The position numbers and the translations under genes were made by a program. From Scenedesmus sp. ARA3 (lineage: Eukaryota > Chlorophyta > Chlorophyceae > Sphaeropleales > Scenedesmaceae), in assembly GCA_004335835.1 (NCBI GenBank), contig RWJK01001724.1:35860-99859 (forward strand): a DNA stretch of 64,000 nucleotides, read 5' to 3'. Of this stretch, positions 1 through 10,948 are shown in pieces. The notes under the pieces were generated by a model, which worked only from the letters and a program-made list of their open reading frames with translations, did not search any database and was not told the origin of the DNA. Each line of letters begins with the position of its first letter. Position 1 is the stretch's first letter.

Positions 1-27
1 CAGGCCTGGTATACACAGACGGCAACA

Positions 28-54
28 CAGCAGCAGCAGCAGCAGCAGCAGCAG
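28..54. repeat. CAG trinucleotide array, 9 units
   Basis: Nine perfect CAG units. First of several CAG/CTG arrays in the window; no gene could be tied to it. Confidence 0.95.
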
Positions 55-236
55 CTGCATGCGGAGGTTGCAGACAATGGCAGCAAGCGCGGGCAGCACA
101 GCGGACAGGACTGGTTTAGGGTTTAGTGCAGCAGCACAGACGGCTGCTGCTTGAGCACACGTGTGAGCTGCTTGAATCACACTAGCGGCACGCATGCATG
201 CGTGGGGTTCAGCTGCAGCTGCACGCCCCGCCTTGC

Positions 237-237
<1 letters not shown>

Positions 238-327
<90 letters not shown>
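238..327. repeat. CAG trinucleotide array, 30 units
   Basis: Thirty uninterrupted CAG units counted in the sequence. A second perfect 30-unit array lies at 33804-33893 inside an intron. The ATG-started poly-Gln frame across it has no other protein-like content and is not called as a gene. Confidence 0.95.
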
Positions 328-330
<3 letters not shown>

Positions 331-1488
331 GGATGGCACAACAGCATCCTACGCAGCTGCTGTTTGATGATCAGTGCAGCCTGCTGGCTAGCTGGAAGTG
401 AGGCGTCATGTGCCGTGTGACGCAACCACTATACAGATATGGTGCCTGCAGCTGCAGGCCAACAGCATGTTGGTTATGCAGGCGGTGGCATCAGTTGCAT
501 CTGGCCCCGGGCTGCCGCTTGAACAGTGTGAGGCTTGCCTGGTGAGGAGGCTGGGAGTGTCTGTCGGTTGTCCAGCACGATGTTTTCAGCGCAAATGTTG
601 TGCTAAGTGTTGTGGTATAGTAGCTGCTTTGTCACTGCTTCTGAATTGAAGAATTTCACACAATATCACAGCTGCTGCATCATTTGACTTTGCTGCTGCC
701 ACTGCTGCTACCGCTGCCGCGGCTTCCTTGCAGGAAGAGCAGCTACATCACATGTGCTGCGCTCCCACCCGGTGATGGCAGCTGTTGTGCAGCCGCTCAC
801 TTGGAGCGTTTATGGTACAACTGGTGTACCAGGTATCTGATGCAGGCAGCCAACAGTCCGGAAAGCAGTGGCCGGCATGCCGCATAGCGGCTGAGCCATG
901 CCCCACCGCCGAGAATGGCAGTGCTGCAGCCGGCTGCCACAGCTACCACCAATATCTTTGCAGCAGCACGCTTGTGAATTGCCGAGTAACTGGTGAACCT
1001 TATGGTTTGGGGCTACTGGTGGTCATGCAGCTTACAACTTCAAGATGTATCAAGTTGATGCGTGCCACGCAGTGTCGCCAGGATCCTAGTTTTGTGTGCT
1101 GCACCTTTCACAGCCTGGCAGCACTGCTGGTATTATACAATTGGGTAACCTATCCCATCATGCTATGTACAGGCGAGAGTAGCTGCTGATGGGGGTTGCT
1201 TCTCACATTCAACGCGTGGCACATCGCAGAGTTGACCATGCCAATCTCGACGCACTGACTTCCCGCAGCGCAAATACTCAAACCTTCAACATGAAACTGA
1301 ATGGCGGCAATGAGTTTGTGATGGATCCGGAGCAATTAATCAAAGGGTTGTGGTTTTGTGGCCAGATCAGCGGGCATCTGTCGGTGCTCTTATTGTGCAC
1401 ACAGCTCTCTGAGCACTTACACACGCTCATCAAGCATCCACACCTGTTCGTCTGCTTTTCGCGGCACTCGCACCCACAAACAGCAAAG

Positions 1489-2182
1489 ATGCAGGCCACC
1501 ATCAGCCGTGCCACCGCTGTGCGCCCCGTTGCCAGCGCCCAGAAGGTGCAGAAGCCTCAGGCCAAGGTGCGCGTAAGGCTTCGTCAGTGCAGCAACGCAA
1601 GCTGCCCGCTGGCGTGTCCTGTCCAGATCCTTCACCGACACAGCCCCATTGGTGCAGCGTGGATAAGCTATAGTTTGATTCAGCGACATTTAGCACGATG
1701 CTGCAGCTCCAGGCTTCGGCAAGCCGCAGCAGGGTCAATCCCAGTGCTGGTGTGCCACCCTCCCGGGACAGACTGTCTGGGTCAGCCGAGCCATCTCAGC
1801 ACTGCACATACAGCCACAGCGAAGTCAATTGCGCCCAGCGTACACCGACAGCAGTTTCGGGAGCAGCTGCACCCAGCAGCAGCAATCCTTTCTCAGTCAA
1901 GGGCAGGACAGCACATAGCTGCCTTTCATCAGTGCAACCTGCCAATGGTCTCCTGGCTCCTGCCTGGCTTTTCTGGCTGTGTCTTACGGCTCTGCGTTCT
2001 TCCTCGTTCTTCTCTTTTTCCTGCAGCCCCAGGTGAACCTGGCCAGGGCTGCCGCTGCTGCCTTCACTGCCGTGGCCCTGATGGCCGCCCCAGTGTTCGC
2101 CGCTGAGGGCGACGTGAAGAACGTGGTGTGCGCATCCAACCCCACCGCCAAGATCTGCCTGAAGGGCAGCTACCAGAAGTAA
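1489..2182 (+). CDS. PSBTN: PsbTn-type photosystem II small lumenal subunit
   Basis: Two coding exons, 1489-1572 (donor GTAAGG) and 2027-2182, give a 79-residue precursor. A donor six bases earlier would also be in phase. Residues about 1-30 are basic and Ser/Ala-rich like a plastid transit peptide; a hydrophobic Ala-rich stretch ending in APVFA-AEG follows, as expected for a thylakoid lumen-targeting signal with an AxA-type cleavage site. The predicted mature peptide is about 25 residues with two Cys in the arrangement VC-x4-PTAKIC. That spacing and the PTAKIC core match the C-terminus of nuclear-encoded PsbTn of plants, a 5-kDa lumenal subunit of PSII. The intron (1573-2026) has no convincing extra exon. 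The neighbouring gene downstream is convergent. Identification rests on the short C-terminal motif plus targeting signals, so another short lumenal peptide cannot be fully excluded. Confidence 0.78.
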
Positions 2183-3471
2183 ACAGCTGCTCCAACAGCA
2201 GAAAATGATGCAGCCGCAGTAGCAGCAGCAGCGGGCTGCGCCTGCAGCACAGCAGCTGCAGCAGCAGTGGGAGCTGGAGTGCAGGAGTTCGATGCAGCCG
2301 TAGCACTGCATCTGAGCAGCGCCTGCCTGCCAGCATAGCATGGCGACCGGTGCAGCTGGTGCATGTCTGTGCTGCTCAAGCGTGTCTTGCTGAAATCACC
2401 CTATGGTGCAGCTACAGTACCAGAAGGGCATGCAGCACTGCCATGATTGCTGGGTAGCAGCCGTGGAGGTCAGCGCTGCTGCACCCTTGGTGTGGGCAGC
2501 GCCGCCAACGTGTGTGTGTGTTTGGTGCTTGTTGGGCAGCTTGTGTCGCCGCTCTGGCACGTTTTAGTGTGTGTACATGCAGCGATTGCAGGAACCTCGG
2601 TGTGTGATAATCACTTGGTGCTGGGCCTTCTTGTAACTGTTGCATGCTCTCCTAATTTGGTGTGTCAGAGTGGTTTCAGCAATGGCTACAGCAGCAGCAG
2701 CAGCAGAGCAGCCTGCAAGGCAGGTCCGAACTCGGCACAGGACAGCCTAGCAAGCAGTAGACAGCAACCTGCTGGACTGGCAGGTCACAGCTGGACTTCT
2801 GCGTGTGGAATTACATGCAGTGCTGCATTGAGTGCAGTCGGCTCATCATGCATATGCTAGACCCTTGGGCACACTGGTTATTGATGGTTTCCAGGTGCCT
2901 AACAACACCAATCTGATGACGACAATGACAGGTGCTACAATGCAACGCTTGCAGCACAACAGACAATGCCAGCCACAGCGCAGTGCGCACAGCTCTTCAA
3001 GCAAGCACACAGCAGTAGAAGAGCCTCTTCTGAGTGCAACATCTGCATAAGAATGAACCTAAACAACTGTAGCACACGTGCACACGCACAAGGCTACAAG
3101 ATGCTGTACCATGGTGGTACTAGGACCAGTGACTGCATGATGCAGCAGACACATGGCAACATACGGCTCTTGCCAAGCAGTGCCGCCGCTGAGGTGACTG
3201 TATACCAACACCACATCAGTGAACATGCAAGAGCACAGGCTCAACAACAGCCTTTCACAATGCCGTATGCTGCATAGCTGATGCCTCTCGACCAGATGGA
3301 GGCTCCACAGCTGTGGATGACCGCCGCGATTACAACGTGATGCGTGATACTGTGTAGACTGTGTAAGTGACGTCGCCACAGCTTGGCACGCCGGCATCTC
3401 ACGCTGAGCAGCCTGCGGCAAGCCCTGCAGCTGCACACCAGTTGCTGCAGACTCTGTGCAGTGCACAGGCA
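2183..3471. other. Convergent intergenic region, no supported gene
   Basis: This is the 3' flank between PsbTn (+) and the ubiquitin-fold gene (-). It contains CAG-rich runs and biased open frames but no exon chain I can support. Confidence 0.5.
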
Positions 3472-5679
3472 TCACTCCTCGTCCTCCTCCTCACTGCTGA
3501 GCGCAAACTCGTCCGTGATCTGCAGCAGCAGGAGCAGCAGCAGAAGCAGCACCAGCAGCAGCAAGCAATGGGCAGCAGCGTGTGTCAGTGTGTATATGTG
3601 CATGCTGGTGCAATCAATGCTCGCTCAGGGAGAGCAAGACAAGGAGTGCCCATCATCGAAACCTGCAACAACATCATGCCTGGAAGGAGCATGCCTGCTT
3701 CACCATAAGCAGTACAGCCTGCCGCACGCCTGAACTGATGCTTGGCCACTGCTTGCAAAGCATGATGCAATGCACATGCAGTAGCAAACACGCGGCTGAT
3801 CTGCAGCAACTTGACACCTTCCGTGCCGTGCCAGATGCAGCAGCTGCGGCAACACCACTCTGCCCGCCCGCCCACCCACCTGCCCGGACGCCCGCCCCCT
3901 GCCCGCCTGCCTGCCTGTTTGCCTGCCAGCCAGCCTGCCTGCCCCAGCTCACCCTGAGCCCTCCGCCACCAGCTCGATGCGCATGCACCACCACACTCAC
4001 CCTGCCCGCTCACAGCAGAGTATCTACAAGCAACATGCAACATCCCGGTCAGCAGCAGCTCACCTTCCAGCCCTCTGCCACCAGCTCAATGCGCACCACC
4101 ACACTCACCCTGCCCACTCGCCACAGAACATCTGCAATCGAGATGCAATCCTTTTGTTAAAAGCAGCTCACCCTCCAGCCCTCCGCCACCAGCTCGATGC
4201 CCACCACCGCACTCACCCTGCCCGCTCACAGCAGAGCATCCTGAGAGACCAGCATTGCTTGCAGGTGAATGGTTGTGCATTCACCATGCCTAAAACAAGC
4301 ATGGCAGGCACGGGGGAATCTAAAATAACTGTCATTTTGCATCTACAAGCAACATTAATGCCTTTGTCAGCAGCAGCTCACCTTCCAGCCTTCAGCCAGC
4401 AGCTCGATGCGCACCACCGTGACCACATCACCCTCACCCACGCCAGCATCAGCCAGGGTGGCGTCTGGCGCCAGCAGCCGGCCCCTGGCAGCAGCAGCAG
4501 CAGCAGCAGTGGCAGGAGTCCATACCATGCCATGACCTCATGCAGTGCCAAGTGCAAGAGGGCCAGAAGCGCCTCTGCATACACAAACAGCAGCTGTCAT
4601 CATGGTATGCGGCTGCAACCTTCTTGGCTGCCAGAGGTTCTGTGGACATTGAAAACTGCAGCAGAGCCAGGAAGTTCCTGAGCTACTTTGGGATGTCAGT
4701 GCGCAGCACCAGGCAGCTGCTACAAGCTCCTGTTCACTTTCCTCAAGCTGCCGTTGCAACAGCAGCATGCAACCTCAAACGACTAATGCATTATCCAAGC
4801 GCAGCTTGCACGGCATGCAGCGCAGATGTGCCAACCTCACCACATGGCAACCAATAGCAAGCAAGCACTGTCTTGATCTTGGCTGAGTCGGAGGTGGTGG
4901 CTCACCTGCACAGGGCCCGCTGCCAGGGCTCCTCAAACTTGTCCAGGCGCACCAGGCCATCCTCAGGCGGCCAGTTGAGCTGCGCAGCAAGCTGCAGCAG
5001 GCACGCGCGCACAGCAGGCACAAACAGCAGCTGTTTATATGCATCCGTTTACGAACATCAAGCACAACAAGTAATGGGCAGTTGAGCTGCGCAGCAAGCT
5101 GCAGCAGGCGCATGCACACACCAGGCACACACACCAAGCGCAACAGGTGAGGTGCAGGCTGGAGGGAGAGGCAGGCTTTGGGAAGAGGCAGGCCCTGTAG
5201 ATGCTTGGCTGAGATGCGTACTGCTGTTCTACTGGTTGTGCGTGCTCAAACGGCAAGCTGGTGCAATATGCATTTGCAGATGCACTGAATGTGCTGCTGT
5301 CCAGACCACCAGGCATGGCAGGCTTGGCTACAATTGCCCTTCGGTCAGTCACTGACTGCAGTGCAATTACAGTGCAAGCAACACTGGCATGCAGTGTGCA
5401 TTTGTACTGTTTCAATGCAAGAAACAGCAGCAGGACACCTGTTCATGTGTCAAACCAGGATGTAACATGCTGCCGGCATTTTTGAGCAGAAGCAGCAGTC
5501 CTGTGCTTGTGTGCTGGCAATGCTCCCACCGTGTCCATCAATGCTGCCACAGTAGAGCTGCCTGCATCATCCACGTCCAATGTGACAGCCTCCAGGCATA
5601 CTGTGTCAGTCTTGGTTGGTGCTTTCCAATACAAAGACCAGGTTTCACGCTGGATGCGAGGCTGAACCTTGATCTGCAT
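3472..5679 (-). CDS. Ubiquitin-fold (beta-grasp) protein, 128 aa, acidic tail
   Basis: Four exons on the minus strand: 5679-5530, 4991-4906, 4484-4382 and 3519-3472; all junctions match in phase and total 128 residues. The protein begins MQIKVQP, has a strand-turn segment TLDVDD, then LAAQLNWPPEDG, and later GRLLAPDATLADAGVGEGD followed by VVTVVRI. The order strand, Thr-rich loop, helix, GRLL-x-TLxDxGVxxGDxVxVV is the ubiquitin-like beta-grasp pattern. It ends in an acidic run (SSEEEDEE) with no C-terminal Gly-Gly, so conjugation to targets is unlikely and a partner-binding role is more probable; the true partner is unknown. Intron 3 carries three extra copies of the end of exon 3, and intron 1 a copy of the start of exon 2. 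The start codon shares a 425-bp interval with the divergent SRPBCC gene. Confidence 0.8.
3858..3945. repeat. CCTG/CCCG-type tetranucleotide-rich tract
   Basis: Imperfect CCTG, CCCG and CCAC repeats, inside intron 3 of the ubiquitin-fold gene, next to the copied exon-3 ends. Confidence 0.75.
3947..4440 (-). repeat. Tandem copies of exon-3 end plus donor (ubiquitin-fold gene)
   Basis: The true exon 3 end and donor (about 4375-4435) is followed in the sense direction by three further copies at about 4160-4215, 4050-4110 and 3947-4010. Each keeps the segment read on the plus strand as CAGCTCACC, then a CCAGC-rich stretch, then CAGCTCGATGCGCACCACC or close variants. The copies lie wholly in intron 3. 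Confidence 0.85.
4968..5125 (-). repeat. Duplicated start of exon 2 with its acceptor (ubiquitin-fold gene)
   Basis: On the plus strand, CAGTTGAGCTGCGCAGCAAG then CTGCAGCAGG occurs at about 4973-5001 (true exon 2 edge and acceptor) and again at about 5083-5111 in intron 1. The upstream copy keeps an intact CTGCAG acceptor but leaves the exon similarity after about 20 bases. Confidence 0.85.
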
Positions 5680-6104
5680 GCTGCTGCTGTTCCGGTTGGT
5701 GCTGCTGATGCTGCTTTGTGCCCCACGGTGTCGCGACAGGCAGCGAAGCACGCTTGTTCAGTGATCTATCCTGAAGCTGTCGGTGCTTTTGCATGGACAA
5801 GCAAACTGCATTGCGGCTAGACTGCTTCACAGGCGGCATGATGCCTGGCAAAACGAAGAGCACAGCGTGCTGCGAAGTCCACCTGCCTCGGCTCGATCGA
5901 TTTCACATGAACCAGCTTCTTCTGACAGGTAGAAAAACATTCAAGTCAAACGAGGTTGCCGATGCCGATGTTGGTTAATTTGGGCATCATCAAAACACTG
6001 GTCCCGGCGACGGACGTGTTGGCAGTACATGGGTAGGCCATGCCTAGTCATGCGGCGACTCAATAAAAGTTTGATATCAGCATTGATTATACACTTTAGC
6101 AACC
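5680..6104. promoter_or_regulatory. Shared divergent promoter interval
   Basis: This 425-bp interval separates the start codons of the minus-strand ubiquitin-fold gene and the plus-strand SRPBCC gene. A TATA-like CAATAAAAG is at about 6060, some 40 bp before the SRPBCC start. Transcription starts were not determined. Confidence 0.5.
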
Positions 6105-7441
6105 ATGTTCAGCACCGTGTGCAAGATAGACACCGAACTGGTGATTCCCGCCAGCCCAGCACAAGTCTGGGCTGTGTTCGGTGATTTTGCTAATTGGGGT
6201 CAATGGAACGACTTCATGGTGCTGCCTATCACGCCCAGCAAGGTCGGAAAGCCCTGCAGGGTGCTCTTCCATCTGGACGGTGGCTGCATCAAGCGCAGCG
6301 TGCACGACCCAGAAGTAAGATACTTGCTATGAGTAAAGAAACCGCATTCATGTGTCGCCAGCAGAATGACAACGCAGCCCTTCATCGGCAGCAGCAGATG
6401 TAGCAGTAGTATCGGGTGGACCACAGTACTGCATCTCCGACAGTGTTGTGTTGCTGGCCAGATGGCAGCGACATGGGCGATATGCTTGCAATATATCAAC
6501 GATGTACCCTGATGAATGCAGCTGGAGAGCTCAGCAGCCAACCACCATCGCCACAGCAGCAGCACCACCAGACAGCACCAATGTTTATGCACAGGAACTG
6601 CATGTCAACTGATCTCGCTGCTGTGAAAGTCCAAACCTTTGACCAACAGCTTGTGAAACTTGCGCCTGAATTTGCTGGCATTTTTGCTGCTGTTTCAGAT
6701 CATGGTCCTTGACAAGGACAGGGAGCTGCGCTGGAAGGACTACAGAGGCATCATATTTTCACAGTTCTTCAGGTGCGCACAGAGCGCATACTACAGCATT
6801 CAGAGCAACTAGACTTGCAGGAGCACCAAGGACACGCTGCAGCAGTCATTGTTCTGCAGAGGGAAGCTGCCATATCCTGTGGCCGCCACGCCACAGCAAT
6901 CCGAGGTTTACTGCAGCTGCCCTGTGTCCTGCAAGCTGGCCAACTGCCTGCAGCATCCATCTTACTCCAGCAAAGGGATATTGAGCTGTCCCCAACATAA
7001 TCACCTTTTAACACCACCTGCTGCATGCTGCACACCACGCTGCTGTACACACCCTTCCCCCCTTAACGCAGCGGCAGCCACTGGTATGTGCTGGAGCTGC
7101 TGCGCACCATTGACCCACCAAGCAGCACCTGCTGCCTGCTGTGCACCATGCCGCTGTACACGCATCCATCTTGGTTCTTTGCTTTATTTAAGAAGCCGTA
7201 TAATACTGTCATTTTACATGCCCTTGTTTCCTGCAGGGGCAGCCACTGGTATGTGCTGGAGCCGCTGCCCAACGGCCACACCCGCTTTGTGCATGGTGCG
7301 GAGATGATGGGCCTGGCCATCCCTTTCCTGCAAGCCACCATGGCTGCCACGCTCAAGGGCTACAAGCGCTTCAACCAGGCGCTGGCCGACGAGGTGGTGC
7401 ACAGGAGCAGGCGGCAGACTGGGAAGCGCGCGGTGGCGTGA
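6105..7441 (+). CDS. SRPBCC (START/Bet v1-like) ligand-binding family protein
   Basis: Three exons: 6105-6314 (donor GTAAGA, phase 0), 6699-6772 (phase 2) and 7237-7441; total 162 residues. The N-terminal half reads PASPAQVWAVFGDFANWGQW, the classic opening of the SRPBCC/polyketide-cyclase fold (x-V-W-x-x-x-x-D-F). The middle has ELRWKDYRG, and the last exon LEPLPNGHTRFVHGAE, the usual 'L-x-x-x-x-x-G-x-T-x-F-x-H-x-E' strand pair, followed by a long C-terminal helix. No transit peptide is evident, so a cytosolic protein binding a small hydrophobic ligand is the simplest inference; ligand and reaction are unknown. The start of exon 3 and the end of the gene are each duplicated (see repeats at 7015 and 7397). 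Confidence 0.85.
7015..7272 (+). repeat. Tandem duplication spanning intron 2 end and exon 3 start (SRPBCC gene)
   Basis: Unit A (about 7015-7105) and unit B (about 7126-7272) share a CACCTGCTGC-type segment with CTGCTGTACAC and end in GGCAGCCACTGGTATGTGCT. The second is the real exon 3; the first is an intronic pseudo-exon preceded by CGCAGC instead of the functional CTGCAG. Confidence 0.9.
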
Positions 7442-7598
7442 GGCGGTTGGTGCTGGCAGGGATGCTGGCAGGGAGCAGGGATCTGCAGAGGAGTTGCATG
7501 CTGATGAGATGGCGCACAGGCGCACGCGGCAAACAGGGAAGCGCGCGGTGGCGTGAGTTGAGTTTGACTGTTGCTGGCAGGGATGCTGGTAGGGAGGA
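7395..7598 (+). repeat. Tandem duplication of C-terminal coding end and stop (SRPBCC gene)
   Basis: About 7395-7480 contains the last codons and stop; about 7507-7598 is a diverged copy. Both contain GGGAAGCGCGCGGTGGCGTG followed by a GCTGGCAGGGATGCTGG segment. The downstream copy still encodes RQTGKRAVA and a stop. Confidence 0.9.
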
Positions 7599-9627
7599 GG
7601 GGCCTGTAGGGGGCTGAGGGATGGGCGGCTAGTGAGGGGAAGGAACTCTATTCTGAGATTGCAGGGGCTGAGTGCGCGAGTGCATGAGGTGTGTTACTTT
7701 GTTAGGGACAAGCAGACATGCAGTGCTACTTTCTTCAGACGCCTGTCAGGCAGGTTGGTGTTGGGCTCTGGGGCTGGTAGGTTGCTTGGGATGCGAGTTG
7801 TTTGTTCATGACTAACACGGAATATGTACAGTTGAAGCACACCAAACATGAGCATTGAGTGTGCGGGCTGCAAATGAGATGTGCTGACTGAAAACGATGT
7901 GTGCTGGCTGCGAATGATGGGTATATTGACGCGGCAGAACTGTGTATAGCCTTGCCACGACACTGCTCATGCAGCGTCGACAAGAATAACAGTGTTGTTG
8001 TCTATAGTGTCAGTAGCATGGCCAGCAGCACAGCTCAGCGCCTGGTGCTGCATTGGGTGCAGGCGGTTTGTTCTTGACACGCTGTGCATAGCTTATGTTG
8101 TACATGTGTCCAATTGTAGCCCCGGCAGCTCTGCTGCAGTGGCGGGTGCCATGCAATATGCCTGCGATGGTTCTCAGCCGTTGAACATATGATTTGTGAA
8201 TGCTAGGTGTTGTCTGTACATGCTGCAGCCACTGTGTCTGTGCAGACACGTGTGCAGGACAATGTGCAGTGCCTTTGATGTATCTCAGCATGTCATGGGT
8301 GTATGGACCACCAACTGGCTGCGTGTGGCGGTGTTGCATTTAGAGGTGCAACATGGTCCTTGTGTGTGCTGAAACAAGCTGGTGTGAGTTAACAGAGTAC
8401 AAAACGTATGGGATGGGCTGTACAGTGCTGTTTCAGTGTGGAATGCTCATGAATAAGTTACTGTGTGGTGCTATGGCAGCCATGTGCAATGGTGAAAGGC
8501 TGCTGCTTCTGCAGTTTCTTTGCAGTTCAGTGTTACTTGCTTTGTATGATGGCCGGTGGGTGCTGCTGTGTGTTCTTGAGGCAGGCTGGCGACAGTGCTG
8601 CTGTCTTGTCAGCTGATCGGCGTGTAAAGATGGACAGTCTAGCATGAAAAAGCAAAGCTCGGCCAGACGACCCCCCCCCGCCCTGAGCCTCCCGGCGCAA
8701 GTGGGCTGCCCATGTAAGCACGTCCGTCCAGCAGCAAGGCATCATATCATCATGCGAAGTTCTCCTGTAGGCGCAGAGAAGATTACAGGGCAGGGTCGTT
8801 AGGGGTCCTATGGCGGGACCACCTGTGACCCCTGCCCCCCGTCTTCAAGTAGTCCTGGGTAGACCGTGGTGTAGGTTCCAGTCATGACAAGGTCACTCGC
8901 AGCGAAACACAGACAATCAAAAACACACCGGGCATCAGTGAAATTCCGTAATCGTTGTTGCATGTGGTCATGAGTGCACACAAGTAGTCACAGTCGGTAC
9001 GTCAACGTCAGCGACGGCATGTGGATCTGTGTGCTGCCAACCCTACATCTGGTTGGGGAGATGGCTGCGGGAGCCAGGCTGCATGGTCATGGTAATAGCT
9101 AGGGTTGTAATTACATGTGAGGAAAGCGTGAAGAGAACAGCCTGTGTGACCACGCAATCAGTACAACGCAGGTGTACATGTACAGCAGTACAACCCAAAG
9201 TGCATACCAGCTGTTGCATATGCAGCCGTTCCTTGATTCTTGAACGTTTAATATGTTCTATATCATGTTGTCTCAGGTATGTTGGACACAGATTGATCGC
9301 CATTCAGGCGCGCACTCACAAACATGCTTTGTACCGACAGGCAGCACTCTCGCAAGCACCGTCTTGATGGAAGCAACAGGCTTGGGCAGCGCTGACCAAC
9401 GCAAGCTCATGCTGTATTACCGCAAGCGTTTATCTACGCCAAAACAAGGAGTCATGGGCTCTGCCGCAAGGATCGCACTGGGGGATGTCCGGCACACCCA
9501 ACAATTCGTTCCCGCCGAGGGACAGCCTGGAGCCTTGCTGCTGGGTGCTTATGGTAGTGATTGTAAATGCATAGATTAATATAAGCCGACCTGTCACAGT
9601 AACAAACCGAGCAGCAACACTTCGGCC
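7599..9627. other. Intergenic region, no supported gene
   Basis: No exon chain recognised in about 2 kb. A plus-strand frame at 9330-9579 looks more protein-like than its surroundings (for example QRKLMLYYRKRL) but has no recognisable domain and no start context. A TATA-like AATATAAG lies at about 9580, some 40 bp before the next gene. Confidence 0.45.
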
Positions 9628-10948
9628 ATGGGTGAGCATTCAAGCAGCTTGCACTGCAGCTGGCACTGCAGTGCCTTGAAGCAAACGTATTCTGGGTTTT
9701 GCTGAACACAGACTGACTTGACTGATTTTCTCCTGTTGGAAAAGTCTAGTAGCGGAAGGTTGAAGTTGCAGGTGAAGTGCAAATGCTGTTGCACCACTTG
9801 GTGCACTAACACCGCTGCTGCTGCTGCTGCTGCTGCTGCGCGTTGTCGCTGCTGCTGCCAGCTGCTTACGGAGGACATGCTGCAGTGGCAGACCTGGGTC
9901 TGCAGATCTTTGTCACCCTGCGCAAGGGCAAGTCGTGGCCGCCAAGCGCATGTGACGTCAGGTGTGCAGCAGCAGGCCCAGCACCAGCACGGCAGCAGAA
10001 GCAGGAGGAGAAGATCCAGCACAAGCATGCCGTGCCAGTGCAGCAGCCGCAGGAGGAGGTGCAGCTTCTTGCTGCCCTGCATTAATGTGGCTGCCTCGTA
10101 GCACCAACACTGGCGGCACTGCGACAGGCTCCCTAGCTCACTTGACATCAGCAGTGACGATTTGAGAAAGACAGGCTCACAACATCTGCAATCAACCCTG
10201 TAATTGTACCTTTCCTGTCAAATATCCCCTCCTCGCGTGTCACCAGGGTGCGTTACGACCAGACCATTGCTGACGTCAAGGCTGCCGTGGCAGAGAAGAT
10301 GGGCGTGCCGGCTGAGCAGCAGCAGCTGTTCCACCACAAGCGAGAGCTGACGGCAGCCTACGACAGCAGGACGCTGCTGGAAATGAACATGCACACAGGC
10401 TTTGCGCTCAAGGGATACGACCTGGTGCGTGGCGCTGGCGATATGCGACGCACTGCTGGCATGCTGCTGCAGCGTGGCTGCTTGCATTGAATGGCCAGGG
10501 GTAAAATGGCTAAGGGTTGGCTGTGCAACACAGTTTGACGGCATGCAAGCATGCGCACACAACTGATGGAGACTGTTGACACCAAAGGCACTTGCGTCTG
10601 GCCATGGTATAAGCTGTGCATGCTGCCTGTTGACGGAAGGTTTTGGGACATGGTGTTTTGGTTGGTGCCCTTACCCAAACCACCATGGTAAGGCCTGGCT
10701 GGATTATCTGTGTTGCAAGCTTGGCAGTCTACAGCTACAGCTGTGTTTTCGGACTGAGTGTGCTGGGATTGTCTTAAGCCAGGCATCTCTGACCGTTTCT
10801 GCTGCTTGCTGTTGCTTGCTGCTGCTGCTGCTGCTGCTGGTGCTGCTCTGGCTGCCGCCTGCTGCTGTTGCAGTCTGAGGCGCCTGACTACTGGCCGCCT
10901 GTCAAGGAGACAGACGAGGGCCTGCGGGAGGAGGACGCTGACGCATGA
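9628..10948 (+). CDS. Ubiquitin-fold protein, 118 aa
   Basis: Four coding exons: 9628-9631 (only ATG plus one G, donor GTGAGC), 9862-9961, 10247-10424 and 10874-10948; all phases match, giving 118 residues. Residues about 18-95 match the ubiquitin fold: LQIFVTLRKGK, then TIADVKAAVAEKMGVPAEQQ, then LFHHKRELTA and RTLLEMNMHTGFALKGYDL, aligned with MQIFVKT, TIxxVKxxIxxxxGIPxxQQ, LIFxGKxL and TLxxYNI. The tail (SEAPDYWPPV and an acidic end) lacks Gly-Gly, so it is probably a binding module and not a modifier. Introns 1 and 3 end in long CTG runs before the acceptor, and intron 2 starts with CAG triplets. The four-base first coding exon is unusual but is the only start that fits the phase; an alternative upstream start cannot be excluded. 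Confidence 0.82.

Larger units (their letters stand above)
1..1488. other. Intergenic or 5' flank, no supported gene
   Basis: This stretch holds two CAG arrays and open frames that are translations of repeats or compositionally biased sequence (poly-Gln, poly-Ala or poly-Cys according to frame). I found no exon chain with matching splice phases. The last part is the 5' flank of the PsbTn gene that starts at 1489. Confidence 0.5.

Noticed and set aside
112..126. Telomere-like GGTTTAGGGTTTAG
   Set aside because: Only about two units of TTTAGGG, so it can occur by chance; not evidence for a chromosome end or an interstitial telomere.
151..420. Poly-Gln/poly-Ala/poly-Cys open frames across the CAG array
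   Set aside because: All frames of a CAG array are open on both strands; flanking residues show no domain, and no splice-phased extension was found.
4449..4768. Extra exon between exons 2 and 3 of the ubiquitin-fold gene (FSMSTEPLAAKKVAAAY)
   Set aside because: The phase from exon 2 does not give this frame, and exon 2 joins exon 3 directly to complete the beta-grasp fold.
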